Positions 42,785 to 53,422 of a stretch of DNA of 64,000 bases are shown here, piece after piece (position 1 is the first letter of the stretch; each line of letters opens with the position of its first letter). The DNA comes from Aureobasidium sp. EXF-3400. Its lineage: Eukaryota > Ascomycota > Dothideomycetes > Dothideales > Saccotheciaceae. The notes under the pieces were generated by a model. That model saw only the letters and a list, made by a program, of their open reading frames with translations, was not told where the DNA came from and made no database searches. A program made the translations under genes and the position numbers. The stretch spans positions 1-64,000 of the forward strand of contig SWBL01000286.1 of NCBI GenBank assembly GCA_024195585.1. Direction: 5' to 3'.

Positions 42785-45217
42785 ATGTTCAGATTGCGTC
42801 AAGGTACCCTATCTAGCCAATGCTGGCGCCAGTCGACGTCTAGGCTGCGTTGTGTTCGCAATCTTTCATCCAAGAGTCCCTATTTGAAGGTCTCTGAGGA
42901 AGTTCAGCAAGCTATCCACGAGAACAGACCCGTTGTTGCGCTTGAGAGTACAATCTACACTCATGGCTTTCCTTACCCAGACAACATTGCCTTGGCATCT
43001 CACCTAGAAAGTATTGTCAGAGCTGGTGGTGGTGTCCCGGCCACCATTGGCATCCTTGATGGCGTCGCCCGTGTAGGCTTAGACGCCGAGGAAGTCATTC
43101 GTCTTGCTGGTGCTGCTGGTGAACCTGACACCCTCAAGATCTCACGACGCGACTTGGGCTTTGCTTGTGGTTTAGGCTCTCCGGGACGTCGCTACAATGG
43201 CGGCACGACTGTCGCTGGAACCATGATCCTGGCTCATCTGGCCGGCATCCAGGTCTTCGCTACAGGTGGCTTAGGTGGTGTACACAGAGGTGCTGAAAGT
43301 ACCATGGATATCTCGGCAGATCTAACAGAGCTTGGTCGTACTCCTGTCGCTGTCGTCAGCAGCGGCTGCAAGAGCTTCCTCGACATTGGAAGAACTCTTG
43401 AGTACCTGGAAACACAAGGTGTGCCCGTTGCTACTTTCGCCGATGGACGTGAAGGCAGAATAGATTTCCCTGCTTTCTGGACTAGGGAAAGTGGCATTCA
43501 GAGTCCAATGATTTTGGACAACGAGAAGACTGCTGCCGCGGTCATCCATGCACACAAGTCATTGGGTTTGCAATCTGGCTTGTTGTTCGCAAACCCTATC
43601 CCTGAAGCTTTCAGTATTGCAAAAGCCGAGATGGACAAAGTAATCGAAGAGGCTCTGCAGGAAGCAGCACAGGCAGGTGCTACTGGAGCAGCTAACACTC
43701 CTTTTATCCTTGCCAAGATCAAGGACTTGACAGGCAAGAACAGTGTCAAGTCAAACAAGGCTTTGATTGAGAACAACGTCAGAAGAGGCACTTCGGTCGC
43801 GGCTGAGCTGATGAAGCTACAGACCGAGACCGATCAGGGTCAACTTTCGTGAGTGAGTGTATTGTCTGAACTTCAAGTCACTTCGGCTGACTGTGGTAGG
43901 ATGTTCCAACCAGCGCCACGCTCGCAGATAGTCGGAACAGGCTCCTCAAACTATACTGCTTCTGTTAAGCAGACCAAAGCTGTCACCTCTCCATCAGTTT
44001 TCGTGGCTGGAGCACTTGCTGTAGACTTCTCATGTGACTATGCTCCAATATCCTCTGCTGCAAGCAAACAGCCTATTCTACACACCTCGAATCCAGCCAA
44101 GATCAACCAGTCACTGGGAGGTGTAGCTCACAACGTTGCCCGTGCAGCGAACCTTGTAGGTGATCCAGTACGTCTGTGCAGTGCAGTCGGCGATGACCTT
44201 TCGGGTAAAGCTGCCCTTGATGCACTTACAACAGAAGGGTTAGAAAGCACTGGCATCAAGATTCGTGAGGTCAGCAGTACGGCTCAGTACGTGGCAGTCA
44301 ACGACGCAAGCAAGGATCTGGTCATTGCTATGGCCGATATGAACATTCTGGACGAACCGGCAGCTCACCCAGGCCAGCCGTCGACAACCGCTTCCACATC
44401 GAGCGATACGCTCAATGAATTCTGGCTGCCACAGTTACAGCAGAGCAAACCCACGCATCTAGTGCTGGATGCGAACTGGCAGCCACCGTCTTTAGCTCGT
44501 TGGCTCGAAGCCGCGAAGTCTATCTCGGCACATGTTGCTTTTGAGCCTGTGAGCACTGCAAAGGCTACCAAAATCTTCCAACTTCCTCGACAAACCCCTC
44601 TGCAAACTTTCCCTAACGCGTCGATGAATCTATCGACTCCCAACTCTATGGAGCTCTCCGCTATGTACGCAGCAGCCAGCTCGCTTGGCTTCTTTGAACG
44701 CCAGGACTGGTGGGCAGTCATTGACGCTTTGGGCATTCCTTCCACAGGCGCTCGTGTGGCAATGACTATGGCAACGAATTCTGCTCTAGTCGATGCTGGG
44801 ATCCCACAACAAACCATTCAGCTCTTGCCCTTCATCCCTACGATATGTGTCAAGCTCGGTGCAGATGGTGTACTTCTTAGTCAAATTCTTCCTGCTGGCG
44901 ATCAACGTCTCCAAGACCCTGCATCTTCGCCGTATATACTCAGTCGCTGCTTCAACCTGCCTGAGGAGTCGTCTGGCGTTGGGGGTGTCTATATGCGTCT
45001 CTTCCCTGCTGCCGAGAAGGTTGATGATAAGGACATTGTCAGTGTCAACGGTGTTGGAGATACTTTCCTGGGCACTATTGTTGCTGGCCTTGCTAAGAGA
45101 GGCAAGGATGCAAAAATTGAGGAATTGATCGATATTGCACAGAAGGCTGCTGTGCTCACGTTGAAAAGCAAGGAGGCTGTGAGCCCCGAGCTTTCAAGTT
45201 TGAGGTCGATGCTGTAA
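42785..45217 (+). CDS. Fused pseudouridine-5'-phosphate glycosidase / PfkB-family sugar kinase
   Basis: Two exons, 42785..43848 and 43900..45217 (51-nt intron), 793 residues. Residues ~1-33 are Arg/Ser/Cys-rich and could be a mitochondrial presequence. The first half is a PsuG (IndA-like) domain: ALESTIYTHGFPYP, LKISRRDLG, RYNGGTTVAGTM, FATGGLGGVHRG, TPFILAKI and NVRRGTSVAAEL. The second half is a PfkB kinase, with VFVAGALAVDFSCDY, SLGGVAHNVARA and the nucleotide/catalytic motif NGVGDTF near the end. In bacteria the kinase (PsuK) makes pseudouridine-5'-phosphate and PsuG splits it to uracil and ribose-5-phosphate, so one fused protein could do both steps of pseudouridine salvage. The kinase substrate is inferred from the fusion. 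Confidence 0.92.
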
Positions 45218-45398
45218 TTCTCCTGTTGTATGATACGGATATCGGGCCGCAGGCGGGTTATAGAATAGATCTCTCATAGCTGAAGGAAGGAGCGACCCTG
45301 AAATCAACTAGCGTTTCTCGTATTCAGACCGATTTTTTTTTGTAAGAATATCTGTCATATGTACAATGATCTAGGCCTCTGTGTTCTCACTATACTAT

Positions 45399-46520
45399 CT
45401 AACCCAGCTCAAACGGGTGAGTTGAGCTTCCAGATTGATACAAATGCCGTCTATGCCTCTCTCCTTCTGAGTCCGGCAATTCTCTTGGACTTCTTACTGG
45501 CATCTCCACTCCACGAGCAGCATCTAGTTCATATTGCGGAACACCATCTGCCTCGTACGCCTTCAAGTAAGCGGGCATGCTCATGCGTATTGATGGATCG
45601 CGTGTAATCCTTGACGAAGCACCGTCCTCAGATGCAAGTAGTTCATGCATTGTACGACGACGATGGCGGTTCCAGAGAAGAACGCCAATGACTACAAGGA
45701 TGAGTAGGGGGACTGCGGCACCGATACCGGCTCCGATCTCTACGCCTGTCCAGTCCTTTGGAGTGTTTGGGGACTTTGGCAGGGGTGTCGTAGTGGCGGC
45801 TACTACGATTGAGGGCAGACTGGCAGCCGATACGAGGGTTGAGGACAACGGTGTAGACAATGTGTCTGAAGCTGACGAGCCTGGAGAAGTGGTTGGCTTG
45901 TCTGCAGCTGCTAGACTTGAAGATGCTGATGATGACTCGGTTGTCGACTGAGTGGCTGTGGTAGCAGTCAAAGACGATATCGCTGAACTTGTTGAGGCGG
46001 AAGGTGACGACGATGATGAGCTCGAGGCAGGTTTCGCAGCAACGATCAAATCAGGTGCGGAAAACATCAGATTTTGATAGTCGCAACACTGAGGACTATC
46101 TGCAGCGCAACAGTAGGCATTCATGTTCGCTTGCTTCGTCATTCCAGTCATCTTAGTACAATCCAATATCGTGGTATTCTTATCGTCTGTATCACAATCA
46201 ATTTCGGGCTTACCCAGCAGTTTCTAAGACAGCTTACCTTGTCCACAGAACTTGGGACAATTGTCAGATTTCCATGTTTTATCCGAGCAGCTTTCTCTTT
46301 CGAGGTTTGGGTCGTTTGCAGAACTCGAACACATCCCGTTCGATAGACAAGTTCTACCAGGCTCGCAGCAAGGCACTTGCGCGTCAGAAGCACTGGCGAA
46401 CTCGGTACATGCAATGTGGTGTGGTGCGATACTGCCATCCATGTTGTAACATTGTTGCAACGAAGACTGTGCGAGAGCGAGTAGACCAAGAATAAGTGCT
46501 GGTGAGCCAGAGGTTTTCAT
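45399..46520 (-). CDS. Cys-rich, Ser/Thr-rich single-pass surface protein
   Basis: Two exons, 46520..46238 and 46186..45399 (51-nt intron), 356 residues. A signal peptide (MKTSGSPALILGLLALAQS) is followed by a ~110-residue domain with at least 14 cysteines, including CCEPGRTC, CPKFC and AYCCAADSPQCCDY. Then come a ~90-residue Ser/Thr/Ala-rich stalk, one transmembrane helix (GAGIGAAVPLLILVVIGVLLW), RHRRR and a ~70-residue cytosolic tail. I do not recognise the Cys domain as CFEM, WSC or hydrophobin. The topology matches fungal wall sensors and other plasma-membrane mucins, like the unlinked gene at 4384. Function unknown. Confidence 0.8.
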
Positions 46521-47149
46521 GTTGATAGGTCTCTGAACATCCAAGGCTAAGTCTCGAGAAGTTGTGAGTTCGAATCGATTCGTGGTGGTCGCTGTCGCTA
46601 CAAGGAAACAGAGGGCGACTGCCAGGTCTCATAGCCTCTGGGTCTTCTGATAGCCGCCATGGTTGAGAACTTACCAAGTGGCTATCGTACATCTCATCAT
46701 TGTGCGACACGGCGCTTACAGACGCACCACAGTTCGCTGGCATATAGGACGAGCTAATGTGTGGAGATGCATGAAAGGTTCTCAGATCCGCGTATCAAAT
46801 CTATGCTATGCTGGAGGATGATATGTGACATCGATGTTCACGTTTGGTGGTATACAAGATGTTGTCGCATGCTATGCGCGAAGGTGGGTATGGGCGCAAT
46901 CGGGAATAACTCGGGTGGAAAGACCGCTCGTCGCGAACGCCTCGCGGTCGCTGGACTTCCTTCTCGACATAGCTATCAAATCAACGACATCAGTCAGGGT
47001 CAGGATCTGATTTGATCAGATCAATGGACAAGTCTTCGACATTTCCCTAACATCTTCCATGAGCTTTCGATCTATACGATGGAGTTCGAATGCGTCAAAC
47101 ACGATAGGCTTCTCCAAAATCAAGACGCGTAATACAGTCACATACTCCA
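46521..47149. other. Divergent intergenic, no gene seen
   Basis: Promoter space of the Cys-rich surface protein and the Zn2Cys6 regulator; only chance frames. Confidence 0.45.
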
Positions 47150-49147
47150 ATGACTCCAGGACGAGCAGCATCGGGTGACCAGGATCGGTCGAGAGCAAGT
47201 CGAGCATGTCAAGCATGCCGTACTTCAAAAGTTCGCTGCAGGAGACCACATGATGATCAGCCGTGCGTACGTTGTAGCGAATTCAACAAACGTTGCGTAC
47301 CTCGCGAAGAGTCAAACAAAAGACAGAAACGAGTCGATAGCAGGTCCATCGATGATATTGGGACAAGACCGAATGCAGTGTCTGAGGTCTTGCAAAATCG
47401 AGATGAAAATGCTTCTGCGACCCAGGCCCAGGCCACTCCTGCGGAAAGACCGACCACGCTTGAGCCACAACCAGCGACTACTTCCTTAGGAACAAACACA
47501 ACTGGGCATTCTTCTTCCATGCTCTCGGACGAGTATTCGAATGCTCGCATTGAGCAATCAATTCGCGACAACATCGACGAGGAAACAACAAGCATGATCT
47601 TCAGCCATTTCGTCGAAAACATGCTGCAACATTTCCCATTCATGGCATTTCGTCCGCATGCGACTGCAGAAGTTGTGCTCCGAACTACACCAACCCTGCT
47701 CCTCGCCATCTTAGACGCAGCAGGCGATGGCTTCTATGACACTAAAACCTCGCGAAAACTTCGAAGGCTCCTCGTGAAGGTATACTCTAATTGCTTGCTT
47801 GATACCAATCTTTACAGGGTATCTCTGCTACAAGCTATCATCATCTCAGTAGTTTGGCATAAAGATCTGGATGCTCCACAAACTGGAGAACAAATGGATG
47901 TTTTCCAGATCAGTCATGCTGCTGCTAACATGGCTATGGTCATGGGCATGGGCAAAGGCAACCAATGGACTAGTCTTGAAGTAAGGAGACTGTGGCTAGC
48001 TTGCTATTATATTTGCTCAAGGTACACATATCATGGATTTGTCGCAAGAACGCATGCTAATGAAGAGCAGTGCATCGATGGCGCTACAGACACCGAATAT
48101 CATGCGATGGAATCGGCATATGGATGAACGTTTGGAAGTCTTGAGTACATCTGACAAAGTGCTGTGCACTCATGTGAGATTGCAGCACATTCTGGAGGAG
48201 TTTGAAACACAACTCTCATCTGCTTCTGGTCCTACTGCAATTGAGATCACTCATAGAGTTGCCAGGCGTCAGCTTGCCGAGTGGTCTTCTGGGTTGAACA
48301 TCTGGAATGGTATCTGCCAGCCCTTCGTATTGAATGAATCAGTAGCTGACTTAAGGCAGACTCACTAGAATTGTCTCAGCAATTCTCGATGCTCTACATC
48401 CACGAATTGGCAATGACTGCGGTGCCAACGACCGGTTCCTATCCTCGAGACAGGGTACCTACAATCACCATCAGTGCATTCAAGTTCACAGAGTGCCTTA
48501 CAGCCGCTCACAACTTACTGGACGCCTTTTTGTCTCTGGACATATCACTGATACGCGCCCTCCCAACATCATACTTTGTTCAAATAACACACACAGCAAT
48601 CGTTCTCGTGAAGCTCCACTTTGCGGCTGCAGGACTGCCAAATCATGAAAATCTGGATCTCAAGGCTGATCACTACTTCGAGCGTCTGGTAAAGAAGGTT
48701 AGTGGTTGGGGTGTGTTGTGGTCTGCCCAAAAGCTTGCGCATACTTTTGGAAGGCTTCGGAAGATGCTCCAACGATGTGGTAACCGAAATTTTGCTTCAG
48801 ATTTGGCCTGGCTTGGTGTATGGACTTTGCTAGAGGCGCCAAGTGTTGAACTTGTTGGCCAAATAAACACGATCACTGATCATTCTGGATCTGGCGAAGG
48901 GATATCTATCGCGCAAGGTATCGAGAGTGCAGGGAGAGCAACGCTTCTTAGAATTGAGGAAGACGTATTAGCGTGGAGTCGGTCAGGGATGGATCAATCC
49001 AATGTCATACGAAACACCATTCAGGATACGCTGCCATCCGCCAGCTTGGACGCCACTCAGCTGATTGATTGGTTTGGTACAGATCTGGATACGAGCACAT
49101 TCGATTTCGACGGCAATCTACAATCTATGGTCCAGTTCTTCGACTGA
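47150..49147 (+). CDS. Zn2Cys6 fungal transcription factor
   Basis: Three exons: 47150..48021, 48071..48309 and 48360..49147; introns of 49 and 50 nt with GCTAAT and GCTGAC branch sites; 632 residues. The Zn(II)2Cys6 cluster has cysteines at 20, 23, 30, 39, 42 and 49 (CX2CX6CX8CX2CX6C) with the basic SKVRCRR stretch and no clear coiled-coil linker. The middle region (MIFSHFVENMLQHFPFMAF ... LLLAILDAAGDG) is the typical start of the fungal regulatory middle region. Without splicing the frame breaks twice, so short gene models should be distrusted. It lies convergent to an SDR gene and next to a GST gene and may regulate them; that is inference from proximity only. Confidence 0.9.
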
Positions 49148-49259
49148 GACTTTTGTTCAGCAAGACTGGCTGGATACATGGTTTATTGCGTTCTAGACGG
49201 GCTGTCGACTCTGACTCTATCAAAGCCGCCCAGAACATAGCATGTTCCGAAAGACGAAT

Positions 49260-50267
49260 TTATCGCACAGTACGATTGAGTAGGTCGGTCGTGTGCTCCC
49301 AAACTTTCCGAGCCATTCCTTGCGCTCTCAGTTTCTGCATCTGCTTGCCCGCCGCAGAGGTCTCCCCCTTCCAGTTCATCAGATATGCGCCACTACCGAG
49401 CGCCCCATCAGAGCCTATAGCTACACGATCTCCATCACGAGTAGCAGTCACATCGGACCTCTCGACAGCACTGGCAGGATAGTGCTCGGATGTAGCATGG
49501 AAGAGATGACGCTGGCCGCTTTCCTCAATGTTGACCGAGAATGGGTACATCAAAGGCCACAACCCGTAGTTGTACACTGCAGCCAATGGTTGAGGGAAGC
49601 TATTGGTGTAAATATTCGTGCCGACCAAGCCAGGGTAGACATGAACAAAAGAGGCGCGATGCGAGGCTGCCAGATGTTCCATCGCCAGCGAAGTCATAGT
49701 GACAGCATGCATGGCACAACTGACGATGTTGTAGTTGTGTTTCAGATCGAGGTCGTCGGCGTTGATGTTGCCTTCGAAACCACCTCCCAAGACACTGACA
49801 ACACGTCCTGGTTGAGGCTCCGCAGCTTCCAGTAGTGGGAGTAGATTCTGGGTAAAGCGCATACGAGCATAGTAGCGTAAAGCGAACAACTTGTCGATGC
49901 CCTCGCTTGTTTCACGGCGTCCGACTAGTGAAAGCCCACCTGGAGTCATGAATAGCAAGTCCAATGCTTTCTCATGTTTCTTGATGCTTTCACAAGCTTT
50001 GTCCACATTGCTGATGAGCGATACATCGGCCTCGATGAAGTTGTAGGAGCCAAGAGGGTTGAGCTGACGCAGCTCTTTGAGCAGCGGTTTGGCATTGCTC
50101 TGACTGCGTCCGACGATATAAGCTGTTGGAGCTTTGGTGTTGAGGGCGAGTTGGCGTAACGTACTTCGGCCAATGCCACTGGTTCCTCCAACGAAGAGGG
50201 CCACGGGTTTGGGTAGCCTTGAGCCCAGGTTGGCATTGGCTTTGCGTACGAGATCGAGGCTGACCAT
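49260..50267 (-). CDS. Short-chain dehydrogenase/reductase-like protein without the canonical Y-x3-K dyad
   Basis: Single-exon gene for 335 residues from ATG 50267..50265. The cofactor-binding glycine motif is clear (VALFVGGTSGIGRS), as are the IEADVSLI (NAD(P) adenine side) and RVVSVLGGG regions. At the place where classical SDRs have Y-x-x-S-K the sequence reads N-I-V-S-C before AMHAVTMTSLAMEHLA, so both the Tyr and Lys of the catalytic dyad appear to be replaced. Some fungal secondary-metabolite SDRs share this C-terminal pattern. Either the chemistry differs or the protein is not a redox enzyme. A TATA-like element lies about 160 bp upstream. Confidence 0.85.
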   Translation of the reverse strand: MVSLDLVRKANANLGSRLPKPVALFVGGTSGIGRSTLRQLALNTKAPTAYIVGRSQSNAKPLLKELRQLNPLGSYNFIEADVSLISNVDKACESIKKHEKALDLLFMTPGGLSLVGRRETSEGIDKLFALRYYARMRFTQNLLPLLEAAEPQPGRVVSVLGGGFEGNINADDLDLKHNYNIVSCAMHAVTMTSLAMEHLAASHRASFVHVYPGLVGTNIYTNSFPQPLAAVYNYGLWPLMYPFSVNIEESGQRHLFHATSEHYPASAVERSDVTATRDGDRVAIGSDGALGSGAYLMNWKGETSAAGKQMQKLRAQGMARKVWEHTTDLLNRTVR

Positions 50268-50899
50268 GTCTCGAGTATGCTTGAAGCTCGCTCTGGATAG
50301 GGTTGAATGGGTTTGATTGTGTCAAGAAGCAAGTCGAATGGATGAGTGCGAGGAGATTATGGCAGAGGGTGATTTATGGATACGCAGCGGATGACAAACG
50401 AGCAGAAAGAGGCGCCAGTACCTGTTTTATATAGCAGTGGTAGACCTATCAACATTGATCACTAGCGTCGGATCAAGAGTATCGACGAGTGATCCTTCAA
50501 TTTATGTCATCTGTACCTACTTTTTGAAGGTAATGACTTGTAGCAGTTTTGCGTTTATAAATCTTTGGAGTATCTAGGAGTAAGCTATAGTCAGAAGTCT
50601 GTATCGAGATAGAACTCGCAAATACAAACAGTACTGTATACGAGCTTCATGTATTATTTTGTCTGGAGAGCGATCAAGTAGGTGTCCACAATGTGGTGCT
50701 GAGAGGAGAGTCGATGTAGGATCGTGGTGATGCCGAATGATGCCGACGGATCGCCGTTGACAGCAAAATCTCTCCGAGGGATTAGACCGAGAGCTCCGAC
50801 GACATCCCCATCACTTCTAACCACGATGGAAAGTCATCTGGTCCATGAATCATCTCTGTACCCTGTGGAGTGGTGTAGATAAGTCTGGTAGACATCGAG
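50268..50899. other. Divergent promoter region of SDR and GST genes
   Basis: 632 bp between divergent start codons; no convincing ORF. It contains the SDR TATA-like element. Confidence 0.45.
50425..50433 (-). promoter_or_regulatory. TATA-like box of the SDR gene
   Basis: TATATAAAA on the minus strand about 160 bp upstream of the SDR ATG at 50267. Confidence 0.4.
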
Positions 50900-51699
50900 A
50901 TGTCCCGTAACAAACTGTACACATACAAGGTAGGAGACTGCCAGATCAGTGCGAACATTGAAATAGCTGACAGCTCATCCGCTTAGTAGGGTGGTCCAAG
51001 GTCAATCGGTATTCTTGCAGTCGCCCATGCCATTGGCTTCGATATCGAGGTGGTAGAGACGAATCCACAAGATGGACTTTCTGAGGAATATTTGAAGCTG
51101 AACAGACTGGGCAAGACGCCTACTTTCGTTGGCTCTGATGGCATAGTTCTGACTGAGTGTATGGCGATCGCACTACACGGTATGAACCAACGAACTTATT
51201 GAGTTTCCCAACATAGCTGATCGACCATGCAGTCGCAGGTCAAGACTCTGAATCAAGGATGCTCGGTTCGGGCCATATGGACTTCATCAAGATCGTCAGC
51301 TGGATGTCACTCTGCAACACCGATGTCGTCAAAAGAATGGCAGCCTGGATCCTACCATTACTCGGCGTGGCGCCTTATTCTCCAGAAGGCGTGGAGATGG
51401 CAAAGAAGCAGACTGATCAAGCTATCCAGATCTTCGAGGACCATCTGTATGACAGGAGATATCTGGTGGCGGATCGCTTGAGCTTGGCCGACCTTTTTTG
51501 CGCTGGACTGGTCAGCTTTGGTTTCGCGAAGGTGTTTGACAAGGCCTGGAGATTGCGGTTTCCTTGCTTCACGGCTTGGTTCGAGATGGTATCGACCTTG
51601 GAGATATACCGAGCAGTGATACCCGTCACTGTGTTCGTGGAAACTGCCCTGGGACCGCCGACGGCATCGATGAGAAGTGACTACACTGCAGACGACTAG
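50900..51699 (+). CDS. Glutathione S-transferase (eEF1B-gamma-type N-terminal fold)
   Basis: Three exons: 50900..50929, 50990..51179 and 51233..51699; introns of 60 and 53 nt; 228 residues. It begins MSRNKLYTYKGGPRSIGIL, as in eEF1B-gamma-like fungal GSTs, with the substrate-recognition GKTPTFVGSDGIVLTECMAIALH covering the TP-x-F and the E/C-x-x-A-I parts of the thioredoxin-like domain. An all-alpha C-terminal domain follows, with LVADRLSLADLFCAG (the N-capping S-x-AD motif). It is complete but short, with no EF1-gamma C-terminal domain, so it is likely a stand-alone GST, detoxifying or biosynthetic. The first exon encodes only ten residues and is easily missed. Confidence 0.87.
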
Positions 51700-52561
51700 C
51701 AGGAGCGACCATTTTGGGACTCATGATCATGGCTGCCAGCTTGCGGATCGTACTCTCGATTCTTGCGACATCGGCTCGATCATTGGCAAGCGCTACTGGT
51801 GCCAGCGGAGCTTTAGGACTTTGAAATGGGACTCTTGTGCGGCGTCAGCAAAGCGGATGTGGAGAGTAACTCAAGTCAAACATTCACGGCGACATTAGTA
51901 TTCAGTAACGGCGACAATGCACACAGTATGGGAATTCTCTCTAGCAGAACGCGTCTCGAATTGAGGGACCGCGTCTGCCTCACACGCGTCACGCCTCACA
52001 TGACTTCCCTCTACCCTTATATACTATTTTTTTTTAGGATGCTCCTGTCCCCAGCCGGGCAAGGGTCCCGCCTTATTCGGCTAGGTGTGTTTGGCCCACC
52101 TGGCTGGGGACTTCCAACGACAATCTCTCGGTCACGGGTTCGAACCTCCGAAGCGGCAACACATTTCCTGGAGTTATATACTTCAGCACAATAAGAGAAC
52201 GCGGGGGCTGCCGGTTTCTTTCCACCAGGGGGGGTGGTTTCTTTTGCTCCTCCTTGTTGAGTGAGATTCTTTTTGCTCGTATCGCCAGTATGGCTCACTG
52301 TGGTCGTTGCCGCCTTCTCCACATCGCATCTATATCGATTGTCCCATGCGCATTGCTTGAGGGCGCAATCGACTCGCATCTACGAGACTGTCGTCCCTCA
52401 CACTACTCTAATGTTTCTCGCAAAGTGCACCGCCTTACATCCGTCCTTTGCGTATTTGCCCACTCTCCAGCATGTATATCACAAATGCGACGGTCAACAT
52501 GCGCTTGATATACAACTCCGCAAGCCTTCTGATTCGCATTCGACTACACGAACATCTGGCT
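51700..52561. other. Intergenic with hairpin/B-box element, no protein gene seen
   Basis: Convergent space between the GST gene and the zinc-finger gene. It contains the 52047-52111 inverted repeat, a T-tract (52027-52035) and a perfect GGTTCGAACC near 52137; see the separate entry and finding. Confidence 0.4.
52047..52111. repeat. 10-bp perfect inverted repeat with nested stem
   Basis: GTCCCCAGCC at 52047-52056 and its exact complement GGCTGGGGAC at 52102-52111. Extending inward gives 12 of 13 matched positions. Inside, AGGTG (52083-52087) and CACCT (52097-52101) form a nested stem directly abutting the outer one. A run of nine T residues precedes it and a GGTTCGAACC Pol III B-box-like decamer follows about 25 bp on. 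Confidence 0.65.
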
Positions 52562-53168
52562 TCATCCAGCCGCAGACGCATTTCCGCCGCCATTTCGACA
52601 CCTCCTCTCGGCCTCATGCGCGTGCCTCGCAGTAGCCCGAGTAAACCCCACACCACAGAAAGAACACTTCAGATCCGCAGCGTCTTTACCTCTAAGCTTC
52701 TCCCGCTGATGTCTGGCAAAATTGCTCCTGTTGGAGAAGGTACGGCCATTGCAGCATGAGTCCCAGCAGCGAGGCAGTACGGACGAGTTCGGATCGCTGA
52801 TGCTTGTCGGAGGGTTGGTTGGAGCAGACGAAGTAGATAGTTGTTGTGGGTTGTGAATTCTTTGCTCCAGTGGAGCTCCATATTGTCTTTGGCCCATGTT
52901 AGCATTTGTATGTGGCTATACAAAAGATACGTGCTCACGATGACCGTCTTCTCTCGTCGAGCTCTTGCTGCAGTACTCGAATTTGAGCTATGATTGCAAC
53001 ATCAGATTGTACCGTATCTTGAATTAGCTGAGGCTGCGTATTTCGGACTGCTTGAGGGTTCTGTGAACTGATTGGTAGTTCGGCAGTTATAGGTCGCGTA
53101 TTGTTTTGAGTCGAGGCATTCGCGTTAGCATGAAAGAAGGCCCATGATTCACTATATCGTCTCAGCAA
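52562..53168 (-). CDS. C2H2-like zinc-finger protein, 5' end uncertain
   Basis: Two exons join in phase: 53168..52939 and 52886..52562 (52-nt intron, GTGAGC donor, GCTAAC branch, AAG acceptor), giving about 184 codons. The C-terminal part holds two finger-like units: CWDSCCNGRTFSNRSNFARH followed by CSFCGVGFTRATARHAHE and a final RRC. These resemble the degenerate paired fingers seen in many ascomycete proteins. The N-terminal part is Gln/Asn/Thr-rich with a short helix (IIAQIRVLQQELDERRR). No ATG begins the first exon in frame. A further 5' exon is likely; one candidate is an ATG near 53224 (MGRTYG), but its junction would need a non-standard GAG acceptor. Confidence 0.55.
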
Positions 53169-53422
53169 GCCGGACCTTCAATAATTTGGCAATAAAGTCA
53201 CCGTACCCGTATGTACGACCCATTGGCAACGGGACATTGGGTGGTTCAAGAGAATATTATGTGGTTGTAGTTCGGACAGTCGTCAGATGGGTCCGAGTCC
53301 GGAGCGAAGGATCAATAAGCTTGCTGTGGGTATGACCCTGCCTTGCTACTATAGACCACAATAGATCATTGATAACACATTCAGATCTCGGCCTCATGTC
53401 ATCAAAGGCAAGCAAGCGTCTA

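Noticed and set aside
50900..51699. Full eEF1B-gamma subunit
   Set aside because: Only the GST-like part is present and the frame ends after 228 residues, without the conserved EF1-gamma C-terminal domain.
52110..52180. tRNA-like sequence around GGGTTCGAACCTCC
   Set aside because: The T-stem arms do not pair and no matching acceptor or D-arm lies upstream; only the B-box core is present.
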